Source of the DNA: Lachnospiraceae bacterium
GTDB lineage: Bacteria > Bacillota > Clostridia > Lachnospirales > Lachnospiraceae
Direction of reading: 5' to 3'
Assembly (NCBI GenBank): GCA_017480565.1
Contig: JAFVAL010000020.1
Span: 29,412-93,411 of the forward strand
Length of the DNA: 64,000 nt
Shown: positions 24,191-32,683 of the stretch, one piece after another
Position numbering within the stretch: position 1 is the first letter of the stretch
How the letters are laid out: the number at the start of each line of letters is the position of its first letter
Notes under the pieces: generated by a model
Database searches by the model: none
The model's input: the letters and a program-made list of their open reading frames with translations, nothing else
What the model was told of the DNA's origin: nothing
Translations under genes and position numbers: made by a program

Positions 24191-25126
24191 TCACTCTAAA
24201 TCCAACTGCAAATTCTGCGTGACACGGCGGTAAAGCTCTTCCGCCGCATTATATCCCAGTTTCTTCTGGCGATGGTTGATCGCCGCAGATTCTACAATGA
24301 TCGCCACATTTCTGCCGGGGCGGATCGGGATATTGTGACACGGCACCTGAATGCCCATGTACTCAATATGCTTCTCCTCAAGACCAAGTCTGTCATACTC
24401 GACATCCCGGTCATACTCGGATAAATTGATTACCAGATCCAAGGTCTGTGAACTCATGACGCTCGCAACACCGAACAAGCTCTTGACATCCACAATACCG
24501 ATGCCTCGCAGCTCGATCAGATGTCTTGTCACATCCGGCGCCATGCCGATCAGGGTTACCGCGGAAACACGCCTCAGTTCCACCACGTCATCACTGACCA
24601 GGCGGTGTCCACGCTTGATCAGTTCCAGCGCGGCCTCGCTCTTACCGATGCCGCTCTCTCCGGTGATTAAAACACCTTCGCCGTAAACGTTAATCAAAAC
24701 GCCATGAATGCTGATACGCGGAGCCAGTTCTACATTCAGCCATCTTGTGACTTCTGCGATAAATGAAGTCGTCGACCGCGTCGTTGCCAGCACCGGAATG
24801 TGGTATTCGTTGCCAAGCGCGATCACGCTCTCCGGCACCTCAATGCCGCGGCAATAGACGAGACCCGGGATCCCACGTTCAAACAAAGGACGCAGCATCT
24901 CTGTTCCCTCATCCTCAGAACTCTGGTGCATGTACAGGTTCTCGACATGGCCGATCACCTGGATTCTCTCGTTGTCAAAATAGTCAAAAAAACCGGTTAG
25001 CTGCAGTGCCGGACGGTTCACATCCGTGTGCGTGATCTTGATCTTGGAAAGATCCACTTCCGGCGTACAGACCGTCAGATCCATATGATCTATCAGCTTC
25101 TGAATTCCTACGGAATACAATGCCAT
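24191..25126 (-). CDS. hprK: HPr kinase/phosphorylase
   Basis: 311 residues, normal length. It phosphorylates HPr and Crh on Ser46 in response to glycolytic intermediates, and reverses the reaction. The N-terminal domain (SVGIQKLIDHMDL) is followed by the P-loop GESGIGKSEAALEL, the His in SIHGVLINVYG, and the signature LELRGIGIVDVKSLFG. Capture-loop residues and the C-terminal helix (YNAAEELYRRV) are intact. It lies between uvrC and the ROK kinase, with its predicted partner, the Ser46-bearing HPr-like protein, in the same cluster. Confidence 0.97.
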   Translation of the reverse strand: MALYSVGIQKLIDHMDLTVCTPEVDLSKIKITHTDVNRPALQLTGFFDYFDNERIQVIGHVENLYMHQSSEDEGTEMLRPLFERGIPGLVYCRGIEVPESVIALGNEYHIPVLATTRSTTSFIAEVTRWLNVELAPRISIHGVLINVYGEGVLITGESGIGKSEAALELIKRGHRLVSDDVVELRRVSAVTLIGMAPDVTRHLIELRGIGIVDVKSLFGVASVMSSQTLDLVINLSEYDRDVEYDRLGLEEKHIEYMGIQVPCHNIPIRPGRNVAIIVESAAINHRQKKLGYNAAEELYRRVTQNLQLDLE

Positions 25127-25206
25127 AGGCCCACCTCTTTCATATCTTCATCAGAGACTTCTCATTTCACAAATTTTAGTATAACAAACTTATGAATTCT
25201 TTACAA

Positions 25207-27081
25207 TCAGTCATTGACTTCTTTGTGGAAGAAATCATAGACTTGCAGGGCGGAGCGTTTGTTCATCGTCTCGATCTTGGAAAGCTCCTCAACGGATGCC
25301 GCACGGATCTCTTCCAGCGACTTGTAATGACGCATGAGTGCCTTTCTTCTGGTCTCTCCGACGCCTGGAATCTCATCCAGAATCGAATGGGTCTGCCCCT
25401 TTCCACGAAGCGACCTGTGGTACTCGATCACAAACCGGTGCGTCTCGTCCTGAATCCTCGTGATCAGCTGGAAGCCTTCGCTGTGCGTGTCGATTGGGAT
25501 CTCCACATTGTTATAATAAAGCCCTCTGGTGCGGTGATTGTCATCCTTGACCATGCCGCAGACAGGGATCTTAAGATCTAAGCTCTCTAACACTTCCAGC
25601 GCGATGTTGACCTGGCCTCGCCCGCCATCCATCAGGATCAGATCTGGGAAGCGGTTAAACTTACCATATGCCTGCGATCCATGCTTCGCCTGCTGCTCTT
25701 CCTGCTCTTTTAAGCCGTGCGAGAATCGTCTCGTTAAGACTTCCCGCATGCTCGCATAATCATCCGGCCCTACGACCGTGCGGATCCTGAATTTGCGGTA
25801 ATCTGCGTGCTTTGCTTTTCCATTTTCAAACACGACCATCGAACCGACCGAATCATAGCCGCTGATGTTGGAGATATCGTAGGACTCCATGCGGGATAGC
25901 CCCGTAAGACCCAGCCATTCTTCGATCTCGTGCACCGCACCGACCGTGCGCAGCGTCTCTCTGCGGATGTTCTCCATGTCCTTTTTTAAGACCATGTCCG
26001 CATTCTCTTTGGCGAGCATCACAAGCCTTCGCTTCTCGCCCAGCTTGGGCACCAGAAGCTGCACTTTTTGTCCACGTCTGACCCGCAGAAACTCCTCGAT
26101 TGCCTCCCGGTCATCGATCTCATTTTGCAGCAAAATCTCGCGCGGAATAATCGGCGTGCCGGCGTAAAACTGCTTGACAAAATCGGTGAGCACCGCCTCA
26201 TCTGTCTCCTCACGCACGTTGGTTACATAGAAATGTTCCCGCCCGATCATACGTCCTGAGCGGATAAAGAACACCTGCACCACGGCATCATTTTCTTCTC
26301 TGGCAAAGGCAATCACATCGCGGTCATCCGAGAGATTGGCATCCGTAATCTTTTGCTTCTCGGCCAGCTGTTTGACCGAATTCATCAGGTCTCTCTGCTC
26401 CGCCGCCCGCTCAAACTCCATCGCATCCGAAGCCGCAAGCATCCGCGCCTCCACGAGCTTGATCACCGGGTCATAGTTGCCTTCCAGAAAATCCACCGCC
26501 TGCGCCACCTGCGCCTGATAATCCTCCTCGGAAATGTATCCCTGGCACGGCGCCGAGCACTGCCCGATATGGTAATTTAAGCAAGGCCTCTCCTTGCCGA
26601 TATCACGCGGCAGCGACCGGTTGCAGGTACGAATTTTGTAAATCTTATGCAGAAGGTCTAACGAATCGCGCACCGCCCCCGCACTGGTAAACGGTCCGTA
26701 GTACTTCGACTTATCCTTCTCATTTTTCTTTCGCATCAGCTGGATTCTCGGGAATGCTTCATTCGTCACACGAATATAAGGATAGCCCTTGTCATCCTTT
26801 AACATCGTGTTGTATTTGGGCCTGTGCTCCTTGATCAGATTGCACTCGAGCACCAGCGCTTCCACCTCGGAATCCGTCACGATATATTCAAAATGATCGA
26901 TGTGCGCGACCATCTGGCGGATCTTCTCCGTGTGGTTGCGGCTGCTCTGAAAATACTGCCGCACGCGGTTTTTTAACGAAATCGCCTTCCCCACATAGAT
27001 GATCTGATCCGATGCATCGTGCATGATGTAGACGCCGGGACGTGCCGGCAGCTTCTTTAACTCATCCTCAATCACAAACAT
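25207..27081 (-). CDS. uvrC: Excinuclease ABC subunit C
   Basis: 624 residues. UvrC makes both incisions in nucleotide excision repair. The GIY-YIG domain is at the N-terminus ([19 protein letters not shown]), the cysteine-containing [25 protein letters not shown] stretch follows, the UVR domain is at about 200-235 ([12 protein letters not shown]), the RNase H-like 5' nuclease core includes [27 protein letters not shown] and DDNHRTRGL, and the tandem helix-hairpin-helix is at the C-terminus ([19 protein letters not shown]). The ATG follows GAGGG by 6 nt. Upstream gene of the hprK-ROK-murB-whiA cluster. Confidence 0.97.
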   Translation of the reverse strand: MFVIEDELKKLPARPGVYIMHDASDQIIYVGKAISLKNRVRQYFQSSRNHTEKIRQMVAHIDHFEYIVTDSEVEALVLECNLIKEHRPKYNTMLKDDKGYPYIRVTNEAFPRIQLMRKKNEKDKSKYYGPFTSAGAVRDSLDLLHKIYKIRTCNRSLPRDIGKERPCLNYHIGQCSAPCQGYISEEDYQAQVAQAVDFLEGNYDPVIKLVEARMLAASDAMEFERAAEQRDLMNSVKQLAEKQKITDANLSDDRDVIAFAREENDAVVQVFFIRSGRMIGREHFYVTNVREETDEAVLTDFVKQFYAGTPIIPREILLQNEIDDREAIEEFLRVRRGQKVQLLVPKLGEKRRLVMLAKENADMVLKKDMENIRRETLRTVGAVHEIEEWLGLTGLSRMESYDISNISGYDSVGSMVVFENGKAKHADYRKFRIRTVVGPDDYASMREVLTRRFSHGLKEQEEQQAKHGSQAYGKFNRFPDLILMDGGRGQVNIALEVLESLDLKIPVCGMVKDDNHRTRGLYYNNVEIPIDTHSEGFQLITRIQDETHRFVIEYHRSLRGKGQTHSILDEIPGVGETRRKALMRHYKSLEEIRAASVEELSKIETMNKRSALQVYDFFHKEVND

Positions 27082-27111
27082 CTTGTTCCCTCAAAATGAA
27101 ACGGACTTTTC

Positions 27112-27600
27112 TTACAAAATCAGCTCCAGCTGGCTTTCCTTCACCGTAAGGCCCATCTTCTCATAAAATGCCTTTGCTGCGTCATTACCTTCCCAGACAT
27201 TTAACGTAATCTCATAGCAGCCACGGCGCTTAGCCTCTTCCTTCACAAAAGCGAATAACAATTGCCCGATATGCTTGCCTCTGGCACTCTCATCCACGCA
27301 CAAATCATCGATAAAGAACGCGTCAAAGGGCACCATATTGTTGGAAAACGGCTGCGCTTTCTGGACGCAAAACGCATAGCCAAGCACCTCATCCGTCTCA
27401 TCCACGGCCACATAAACCGGGGTCAGTTCATTGGCAAAAATGCCCAAAAGCTCTTCCCTCGTGTACTTTGTCGTGCCCGGAATAAAGATGTCCGGGCGAA
27501 TCTTCGCATGAATCTCCAGCACCTGAGAAAGGAGTGACAGCACTCGGTCGACATCCTTTTCCCCTGCCCTGCGGATCGTAATCTGTTCCTTCATCTCCAT
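27112..27600 (-). CDS. GNAT-family N-acetyltransferase
   Basis: 162 residues. The acetyl-CoA-binding motif is present as IDDLCVDESARGKHIGQLLF (V-x5-R-G-x-x-G-x-L), preceded by EVLGYAFCVQ and followed by CYEITLNVWEGNDAAKAFYEKMG, which is the usual GNAT end. The substrate is unknown. The ATG at 27600 is about 8 nt after GGGGG and is preferred over longer in-frame starts. It lies 30 bases upstream of uvrC in the same direction and may share its transcript. Confidence 0.9.
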   Translation of the reverse strand: MEMKEQITIRRAGEKDVDRVLSLLSQVLEIHAKIRPDIFIPGTTKYTREELLGIFANELTPVYVAVDETDEVLGYAFCVQKAQPFSNNMVPFDAFFIDDLCVDESARGKHIGQLLFAFVKEEAKRRGCYEITLNVWEGNDAAKAFYEKMGLTVKESQLELIL

Positions 27601-27702
27601 CAAAATATCCCCCATTTCTTTCTTCCACTCTATCATTGAATCTCTTTCGCGTCAATCGCCCCAGCTTGAGGTGTAATTTTGTCACCTAAAGATTCTGGTA
27701 AA

Positions 27703-27735
27703 ACAAAAGCGGCTCATGAATCTCATGAACCGCTT
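27703..27735 (-). terminator. Terminator of the tRNA-Leu gene
   Basis: A 13-bp stem (AAGCGGTTCATGA/TCATGAGCCGCTT with one G-U-compatible position) and 3-nt loop followed by TTGTTTT on the minus strand, starting 6 bases after the tRNA. Confidence 0.9.
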
Positions 27736-27740
27736 GCTCG

Positions 27741-27823
27741 TGCGGAGTATGGGACTTGAACCCATACGTCGCTATGACACATGATCCTTAGTCATGCCTG
27801 TCTGCCAATTCCAGCAACTCCGC
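27741..27823 (-). tRNA. tRNA-Leu (anticodon AAG)
   Basis: An 83-nt class II tRNA. The acceptor stem is GCGGAGT/ACTCCGC, the D-loop contains AATTGGCAGAC, the anticodon stem is CATGA/TCATG with loop CTAAGGA (anticodon AAG, reading CUU), the variable arm is long (GTC-GAC stem) and the T-arm is ATGGG-TTCAAGT-CCCAT. The discriminator is A and CCA is not encoded. Confidence 0.96.
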
Positions 27824-27838
27824 ATTTCGTACTCAACT

Positions 27839-27867
27839 ATATTACAACGGAGCCCTCGATTTGTCAA
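27839..27867 (-). promoter_or_regulatory. Promoter of the tRNA-Leu gene
   Basis: Perfect TTGACA (27862-27867), 17 nt spacer, TAATAT -10 (27839-27844). Confidence 0.85.
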
Positions 27868-27879
27868 CTACCAAAAAAA

Positions 27880-28266
27880 TTATTTTCTTTCGCCTGCGAG
27901 TTTCTTTAAGATTTCCTCGTCCGCCGGGCAAAATGCATACGCGGGGATCTCCTCCACGGTGATCCATCTCAGATCGTTGTGTTCCAGGAGTTTTGGCTCC
28001 CCCTGCGCAATCGCCGCGTGAAACAGGGTCAGATGCACTGTCAGATCAGGATACACATGATCCACTTCATAAAAGACATCTCCGACCGAAACCAGCACAT
28101 CCAGTTCCTCTCTGCATTCACGAATCAGCGCTTCTTCCTTGCTCTCACCCGGCTCCACCTTGCCGCCGACAAACTCCCAGAGTAGCCCCCTGGCCTTATG
28201 CGCAGGTCTCTGACAAATCATAAAACGGTCTTTCTCCCAGATCAAAGCTGCAACAACTTCTACCAT
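27880..28266 (-). CDS. Nudix hydrolase, MutT-like
   Basis: 128 residues. The Nudix box is complete: GGKVEPGESKEEALIRECRE followed by ELDV, matching G-x5-E-x7-R-E-U-x-E-E-x-G-U closely. The N-terminal VVAALIWEKDRFMICQRP and GLLWEFVGGK segments resemble 8-oxo-dGTP diphosphatases, so nucleotide-pool cleansing is the most likely role. The ATG at 28266 is 5 nt after GGAGG; an ATG at 28278 overlaps that site. It follows the metallo-hydrolase fusion gene with a 21-base gap and is probably co-transcribed with it. Confidence 0.9.
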   Translation of the reverse strand: MVEVVAALIWEKDRFMICQRPAHKARGLLWEFVGGKVEPGESKEEALIRECREELDVLVSVGDVFYEVDHVYPDLTVHLTLFHAAIAQGEPKLLEHNDLRWITVEEIPAYAFCPADEEILKKLAGERK

Positions 28267-28287
28267 CTTTCCCTCCATATCTCTGCA

Positions 28288-29691
28288 TCACGGCTTGCAA
28301 TTCCCACAGGGTGTATACCCCTGAGAAAGCAAGTCTTCTCTCGTTCCATGGAACTCCTGCTTATGTCCTTCGTAGATCTCACCAACATATTTACAGTCTG
28401 GCAAATGAAATTTCATGGACTTGGTATTCAAAACATAGTCTCTCGTCTCATTTTCTTCCGGATGCTCATCATCTTCCCCGGTCTCGCGAACCGCATACAA
28501 CTCGTGGTACGTCTGAAACGTATCCGCATCAGGGTTCTTCTCCGTCTCACAACGGATCGTCTCACCGTCACTTATGACCATGATCCTTCCCTGCAGATCC
28601 GTCCGGTAAAGCCTCGCTCCGATCGCCTTGATCCGATTTAAAAATGCATCCATCGGATGGCCGTGATCATTGTACGCGCCGCAGGAAGCGATGACAATCT
28701 CCGGCTGCACCGCCGCAAGAAACGCCTCGCTCGACGAATGTTCACTGCCGTGGTGCCCCGCTTTTAATACATTTGCCCGCACATCCACACCTAAGGCAAG
28801 GATCTGCGCCTCCTCATTCACTGTCGCATCTCCCGTTAACAAAAATGCATTCGCCCCGTGCGTGATCCGCACAACGATCGAGAGGTCATTTAAATCTTCC
28901 TCTTCCTCTGCGATCGGGCCTAGCACCTCGACCGTCGCACTGCCAAGCACGAAGGTGTCTCCCACCGCGGGCACGACAAGCTTTGCCCCGAAGCGGTCTA
29001 TATTTCCCAAAAGATTCTGAAAGCCATAGCCTTCGTACTCGGTCACCGGACTCCAGACCGTTTTTACATCTGTAACATAAAACGCGCCGGAGAGTCCGCC
29101 GACATGATCATCGTGCGGGTGCGTGGAGATCATCAGATCGATTTTCGTGATTCCAAGCTCTTTTAGCGTCGCGTAAATGATATCCGAAGAATGCGACGAA
29201 CCGCCATCGACGAGCATCGCCTGACCGCCGCAGGTGAAGAGAATCGCATCTCCTTGGCCAACATCCAGCACATACATGGTGAGGGGATCGATCGTTCGCG
29301 CTTCAGAGGTCTCTTCTGGAATCTCCTCTGACGATGTTTCCCTTGTCGTCTCTGCCTGCGCCTCACTCTCGGTCACAGTCACCGTGCTTTCCTGTGTGAC
29401 CGTAGTCGTCTCTACAGGCACAGCCTCCTGCTTTGGCCCACAGCCCGCAAGCAAGAAGATGACCACTTCGATCACCAGGATTGCCGGCACCCCCAGAGAA
29501 AACTTCGCCTTCTTCGTTTTATGATGAAAGAAAAGCATCCCGAGAAGCGCTCCGATCACGCCGAAAACCGCTGCGATCAGAAGCGTCCGCTCGGGAATGC
29601 GCCATTTGCCACGCTTGGCTTTGCTTTTGTCCACTCCGTAAAGAATGAACACGGCCAGATTCACAAGGCCATACAAAATATAAGGTATCAT
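28288..29691 (-). CDS. DUF1294 / metallo-beta-lactamase / Cys-rich tail fusion (ComEC-like MBL)
   Basis: 467 residues in three parts. Residues 1-80 are a DUF1294 membrane domain (VDKSKAKRGKWRIPERTL, then GALLGMLFFHHKTKKAKF), normally a separate ~90-residue protein. A Thr/Glu-rich linker follows. Residues about 135-400 are a ComEC-type metallo-beta-lactamase domain: YVLDVGQGDAILF, MISTHPHDDHVGG (metal-binding HxHxDH), LLTGDATVNEE and LKAGHHGSEHSSS. The C-terminus (MKFHLPDCKYVGEIYEGH, then GYTPCGNCKP) looks like the small Cys-based metal-binding domain often found after such hydrolases. The MBL part should be extracytoplasmic and may act on nucleic acid or nucleotides (inference). Starts 32 bp downstream of nothing else; upstream gene is the Mn-controlled protein. 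Confidence 0.87.
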   Translation of the reverse strand: MIPYILYGLVNLAVFILYGVDKSKAKRGKWRIPERTLLIAAVFGVIGALLGMLFFHHKTKKAKFSLGVPAILVIEVVIFLLAGCGPKQEAVPVETTTVTQESTVTVTESEAQAETTRETSSEEIPEETSEARTIDPLTMYVLDVGQGDAILFTCGGQAMLVDGGSSHSSDIIYATLKELGITKIDLMISTHPHDDHVGGLSGAFYVTDVKTVWSPVTEYEGYGFQNLLGNIDRFGAKLVVPAVGDTFVLGSATVEVLGPIAEEEEDLNDLSIVVRITHGANAFLLTGDATVNEEAQILALGVDVRANVLKAGHHGSEHSSSEAFLAAVQPEIVIASCGAYNDHGHPMDAFLNRIKAIGARLYRTDLQGRIMVISDGETIRCETEKNPDADTFQTYHELYAVRETGEDDEHPEENETRDYVLNTKSMKFHLPDCKYVGEIYEGHKQEFHGTREDLLSQGYTPCGNCKP

Positions 29692-29754
29692 CGCCTATTC
29701 CCTTCCTCTTTCTGGAATATTATAGGCTCTTCAATTTCCTTTCGTCAAATGATT

Positions 29755-30723
29755 TTACTTCGTAAGCAGTTCCAGGAAGGAAATCTTCGGATGATGCACC
29801 ATCTCATTGTAATAACGGTCGTTGGTCACCATCGCAAATTCATGCTCCTTGCGCAGTCTGCGAAGAGACTTCACGTCGGTCAAAAGATGCGCACCCTCGT
29901 GATTCCACTCAATCTGAGCGAGAAGAATCAGGCTCGCAACGAACCCAAAGAACCCAAATGCAATCGGGCTTCCTACAAAATAACTCGCCCACGCACCGCA
30001 GCCGATCAGATAAGCAGGCACACTGACCATCGATTTTACGTTCTTTCTGATCCGGGTTTGAAGGTTCATCTTCTTCTCCTGCAAACGCTTTCCGGTCATC
30101 CGTTTTTTCTCCGCCTCCGGAATGTCTCTTCGCAGTTCGTCAAGCGCCATGCGGCCGAAACGAACCATTTCCTCGGAAGGCGTGCGAAACATCTCTACAT
30201 AAGAGAAGGAAGCTTTCATCTCTTCTTCCACGCACTTCATCAGATACGTGAACATCGTAAGCATTCCGGTTTTGCTCTCCTTCTTCTGGTTCACCATGAA
30301 GTTCAATACATCTTTCATCGCGCGGAGGATGCTCTTTTCCGTGTTTCGCGAACCGCGAAATTTTGTTTTCAGCCCCAAAGCCTCTGTCAGATAAGAAAAC
30401 ACCACTTCCTGATCGTCTTTTCGCACATTTGCGTAGGAAATGCATCGGTCCAAAATCCTCGAAATCACGGTCGGAACCAGCTTACGAAGCCGCTCCTGCT
30501 CTTGCTCCGAGAGGTTCTTTCCCTCGCAAATGGATTCTTCCACGACACCTTGTAACCACTGATATGCCACGCCAGCTCTCTGCATCGGGATCATCGTATC
30601 AAACTCAGACAAAGTCAAGGAAGAATCTTCCTTTTTCCCGGAAGCATGAAGCAATGCATTTGCCGCATACAGATCCATCTCTGCCTCACGGAATAATTCA
30701 TAAATGTGTAACATGTCTCTCAC
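29755..30723 (-). CDS. Unrecognised membrane protein under a manganese-type riboswitch
   Basis: 322 residues. The first ~225 are charged and helical with no recognised motif (LYAANALLHASGKK, RISRI-like VISRILDRCISYANV, EEEMKASFSYVEMF). Two adjacent hydrophobic stretches (about residues 233-272, VPAYLIGCGAWASYFVGSP and FGFFGFVASLILLAQIEW) form a probable helical hairpin. The C-terminal ~50 residues are His-rich (NHEGAHLLT, KEHEFAM, MVHHPKI). The start may be GTG 30723 or ATG 30714. It is the only gene behind a yybP-ykoY riboswitch and terminator, so manganese-linked expression is predicted. It does not look like MntP, a P-type ATPase, TerC or UPF0016, the usual genes under this element. Confidence 0.78.
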   Translation of the reverse strand: MRDMLHIYELFREAEMDLYAANALLHASGKKEDSSLTLSEFDTMIPMQRAGVAYQWLQGVVEESICEGKNLSEQEQERLRKLVPTVISRILDRCISYANVRKDDQEVVFSYLTEALGLKTKFRGSRNTEKSILRAMKDVLNFMVNQKKESKTGMLTMFTYLMKCVEEEMKASFSYVEMFRTPSEEMVRFGRMALDELRRDIPEAEKKRMTGKRLQEKKMNLQTRIRKNVKSMVSVPAYLIGCGAWASYFVGSPIAFGFFGFVASLILLAQIEWNHEGAHLLTDVKSLRRLRKEHEFAMVTNDRYYNEMVHHPKISFLELLTK

Positions 30724-30740
30724 CGTTCCCTTTCCTGCGA

Positions 30741-30866
30741 TAAAAAAAGACTCTTACCGCAAACCATTGTTTACGATAAAAGTCTTGCTTTCTCACTTGA
30801 TACGGGATCTCTCCGGGTGACGATTTCAAGCCCGCCAAAGGCGTTTCGCTACTCCCTCTTATCTGT
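30741..30866 (-). ncRNA. yybP-ykoY (manganese) riboswitch with terminator
   Basis: Starting just after a consensus promoter, the minus strand shows the element's signatures: GAGGGAGTAGCGAAACGCC near the 5' side, an internal CGTCACCCGGAGA segment and the closing GCAAGACTTTT, which pairs back to the 5' strand. These match the conserved ends of B. subtilis yybP (GGGGAGUAGC ... GCAAGACC). The closing strand overlaps the first arm of a long hairpin (about 30748-30785) followed by seven T residues, a classic switch: the aptamer stem and the terminator compete. Members of this class sense Mn2+ and turn genes on. It controls the gene at 29755-30723. Confidence 0.88.
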
Positions 30867-30873
30867 TATTTCT

Positions 30874-30902
30874 ACTATAGTAAGTCTTTTTTACAAAGTC
30901 AA
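30874..30902 (-). promoter_or_regulatory. Promoter of the riboswitch transcript
   Basis: TTGACT (30897-30902), 17 nt spacer, TATAGT -10 (30874-30879). Confidence 0.85.
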
Positions 30903-31061
30903 CAGCTCTATTCTAAACAATTTATGAAATCGAAATTGTCCCAAACCAAAGCAAAGGATTGGTTACAAAAACTTAAGAAATATTTAATAATATATGGGCG
31001 ATCTATTTACAATCTTTAGGTATAATAAACAATGATTTTCAAACACCGGTGGGAGGGTGTT

Positions 31062-31127
31062 GTGGTCACGATCGAAGAACCAATCTTTAGGGATACGCAC
31101 GTTCTAAATCGTCATCTTTTATTATGA
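31062..31127 (+). CDS. Possible leader peptide upstream of the Dlt-like operon
   Basis: A 21-codon frame starts at GTG 31062, 4 nt after GGGAGGG, and reads MVTIEEPIFRDTHVLNRHLL, ending at TGA 31125-31127; it can also begin at ATG 31032 (31 codons). A TATAAT box lies at 31021-31026. It lies in the 438-base gap (30724-31162) before the adenylating enzyme. There is no terminator after it. It may be a short regulatory or chance reading frame; only the good ribosome site argues for it. Confidence 0.3.
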   Translation: MVTIEEPIFRDTHVLNRHLLL

Positions 31128-31162
31128 CACTCCCCCCGCTGCAAAATAGAATGGAGAATGTC

Positions 31163-32683
31163 ATGAATATCTTTCATGTATGCGAATATATGGAGAGATG
31201 GCTGACGGAGGATCCCGATAAAACGGCAGTGATTGATGAGAATGGTTCTGTCACATATGCACAGCTTGTGGATGCCTATCAGAGCATTGCGTCTGATCTG
31301 GCACGAAAAATTGAGCAGGGTTCCCCGGTAGCCGTCTACATGGACAAAGGGATTCCTGCTCTTTGTTCGTTTTTCGGCATTGTAAGTGCCGGCGGATTTT
31401 ATGTCCTGCTAAATCCGGATCTTCCGATTGCGAGACTCTCGCAGATTCAGTCAGTGCTGCAGGCACCTTTTGTCATCACCGATGAAGCACACTCTACGCA
31501 GGCAGCTTCCCTTTTTGCCCCCGATCAGATTCTTCGAATCGACGAGCTTGTAAAGACCCCGGTCGATCCGGTTCTTCTAAAGACTGTCCGGGCAAATGCA
31601 CTCGATACCGATCCGCTTTATGCGAACTTCACCTCAGGCTCCACAGGCGTGCCCAAAGGTGTGGTTGTCTCCCACCGGTCGGTCATCGATTTTATCGAGC
31701 ATTTTAGCGACATCTTTGCTTTTTCCAGGGAGGATGTGTTTGCCAACCAGGCTCCCTTTGATTTTGATGTGTCCGTGAAGGACATTTATACTGCGATGAA
31801 GCTTGGCGCAACCCTCGTGATCACGCCAAAGACGTTATTCTCACGCCCGGTACAGCTTCTAGACTGGCTCTGCGACCACGAAGTGACGGTCATGATCTGG
31901 GCGGTCTCTGCCCTCTGTCTGATCAGCACCTTCCACGGGCTGGACTATAAGACACCGACCAGCGTGAAAAAGATCCTCTTTAGCGGTGAAGTGATGCCCC
32001 TAAAGCATCTAAAGACGTGGCGGGCTCATTTGCCACAGACCATGTTTGTCAACCTTTACGGTCCGACCGAGATCACTTGCAACTGCACCTATCACATCCT
32101 TGAGGCAGAAAGAGACTATGCGGAAGGCATCCCGATCGGAAAGCATTTTCCGAACGAACAGATCCTTCTGTTAAATGAGGAAAATGAATGCATTACAGAA
32201 CCCGGCATCGAGGGCGAGATCTGCGTTCGCGGCACTGCGCTCGCGCTTGGCTATCTTGGTGCACCGGAGCAGACCGCAGCGGCCTTTGTACAGAATCCTA
32301 TAAATACACGCTATCCGGAGCTCATCTATCGCACAGGGGATCTCGGAAGATACGACGAGGCAGGCGATCTTTTCTTTAGCGGCCGCAGAGATCATCAGGT
32401 CAAGTACATGGGCCACCGCATCGAACTGCAGGAAGTGGAACGCGGCATGGCAAGCATTGACGGTGTGGAGCGAAGCTGCTGCATCTTCGATGAAAAAAAG
32501 CAAAAACTATATGGATTTTATCAGGGGACGATCGATAAGAATGCTCTGCATCAGGCGATGACTGCATTTCTGCCGGTCTTTATGATCCCTGGCATCTTAG
32601 ATAACGTCGAAGAATTTCCGCTCACCAAGAATGGAAAGATCGACCGCAAAGCCCTGTTGGAGCGTAAAAGGAGGCGCAAATGA
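31163..32683 (+). CDS. DltA-like amino acid adenylating enzyme
   Basis: 506 residues, the size of DltA. It should activate an amino acid as aminoacyl-AMP and load it on a carrier-protein phosphopantetheine. Core motifs are intact: A3 NFTSGSTGVPKGVVVSH, A4-A5 region APFDFDVSVKDIYTAM with the Asp that binds an alpha-amino group, NLYGPTEIT, A7 YRTGDLGRYD, hinge GRRDHQVKYMGHRIELQEVE and A10 Lys in LTKNGKIDRKAL. No carrier domain is attached. The ATG at 31163 is 6 nt after GGAG. It overlaps the decarboxylase-like gene by 4 bases and heads a five- or six-gene operon with MBOAT and SGNH genes. Whether the substrate is D-Ala, as for DltA, is uncertain because of the decarboxylase partner. Confidence 0.9.
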   Translation: MNIFHVCEYMERWLTEDPDKTAVIDENGSVTYAQLVDAYQSIASDLARKIEQGSPVAVYMDKGIPALCSFFGIVSAGGFYVLLNPDLPIARLSQIQSVLQAPFVITDEAHSTQAASLFAPDQILRIDELVKTPVDPVLLKTVRANALDTDPLYANFTSGSTGVPKGVVVSHRSVIDFIEHFSDIFAFSREDVFANQAPFDFDVSVKDIYTAMKLGATLVITPKTLFSRPVQLLDWLCDHEVTVMIWAVSALCLISTFHGLDYKTPTSVKKILFSGEVMPLKHLKTWRAHLPQTMFVNLYGPTEITCNCTYHILEAERDYAEGIPIGKHFPNEQILLLNEENECITEPGIEGEICVRGTALALGYLGAPEQTAAAFVQNPINTRYPELIYRTGDLGRYDEAGDLFFSGRRDHQVKYMGHRIELQEVERGMASIDGVERSCCIFDEKKQKLYGFYQGTIDKNALHQAMTAFLPVFMIPGILDNVEEFPLTKNGKIDRKALLERKRRRK

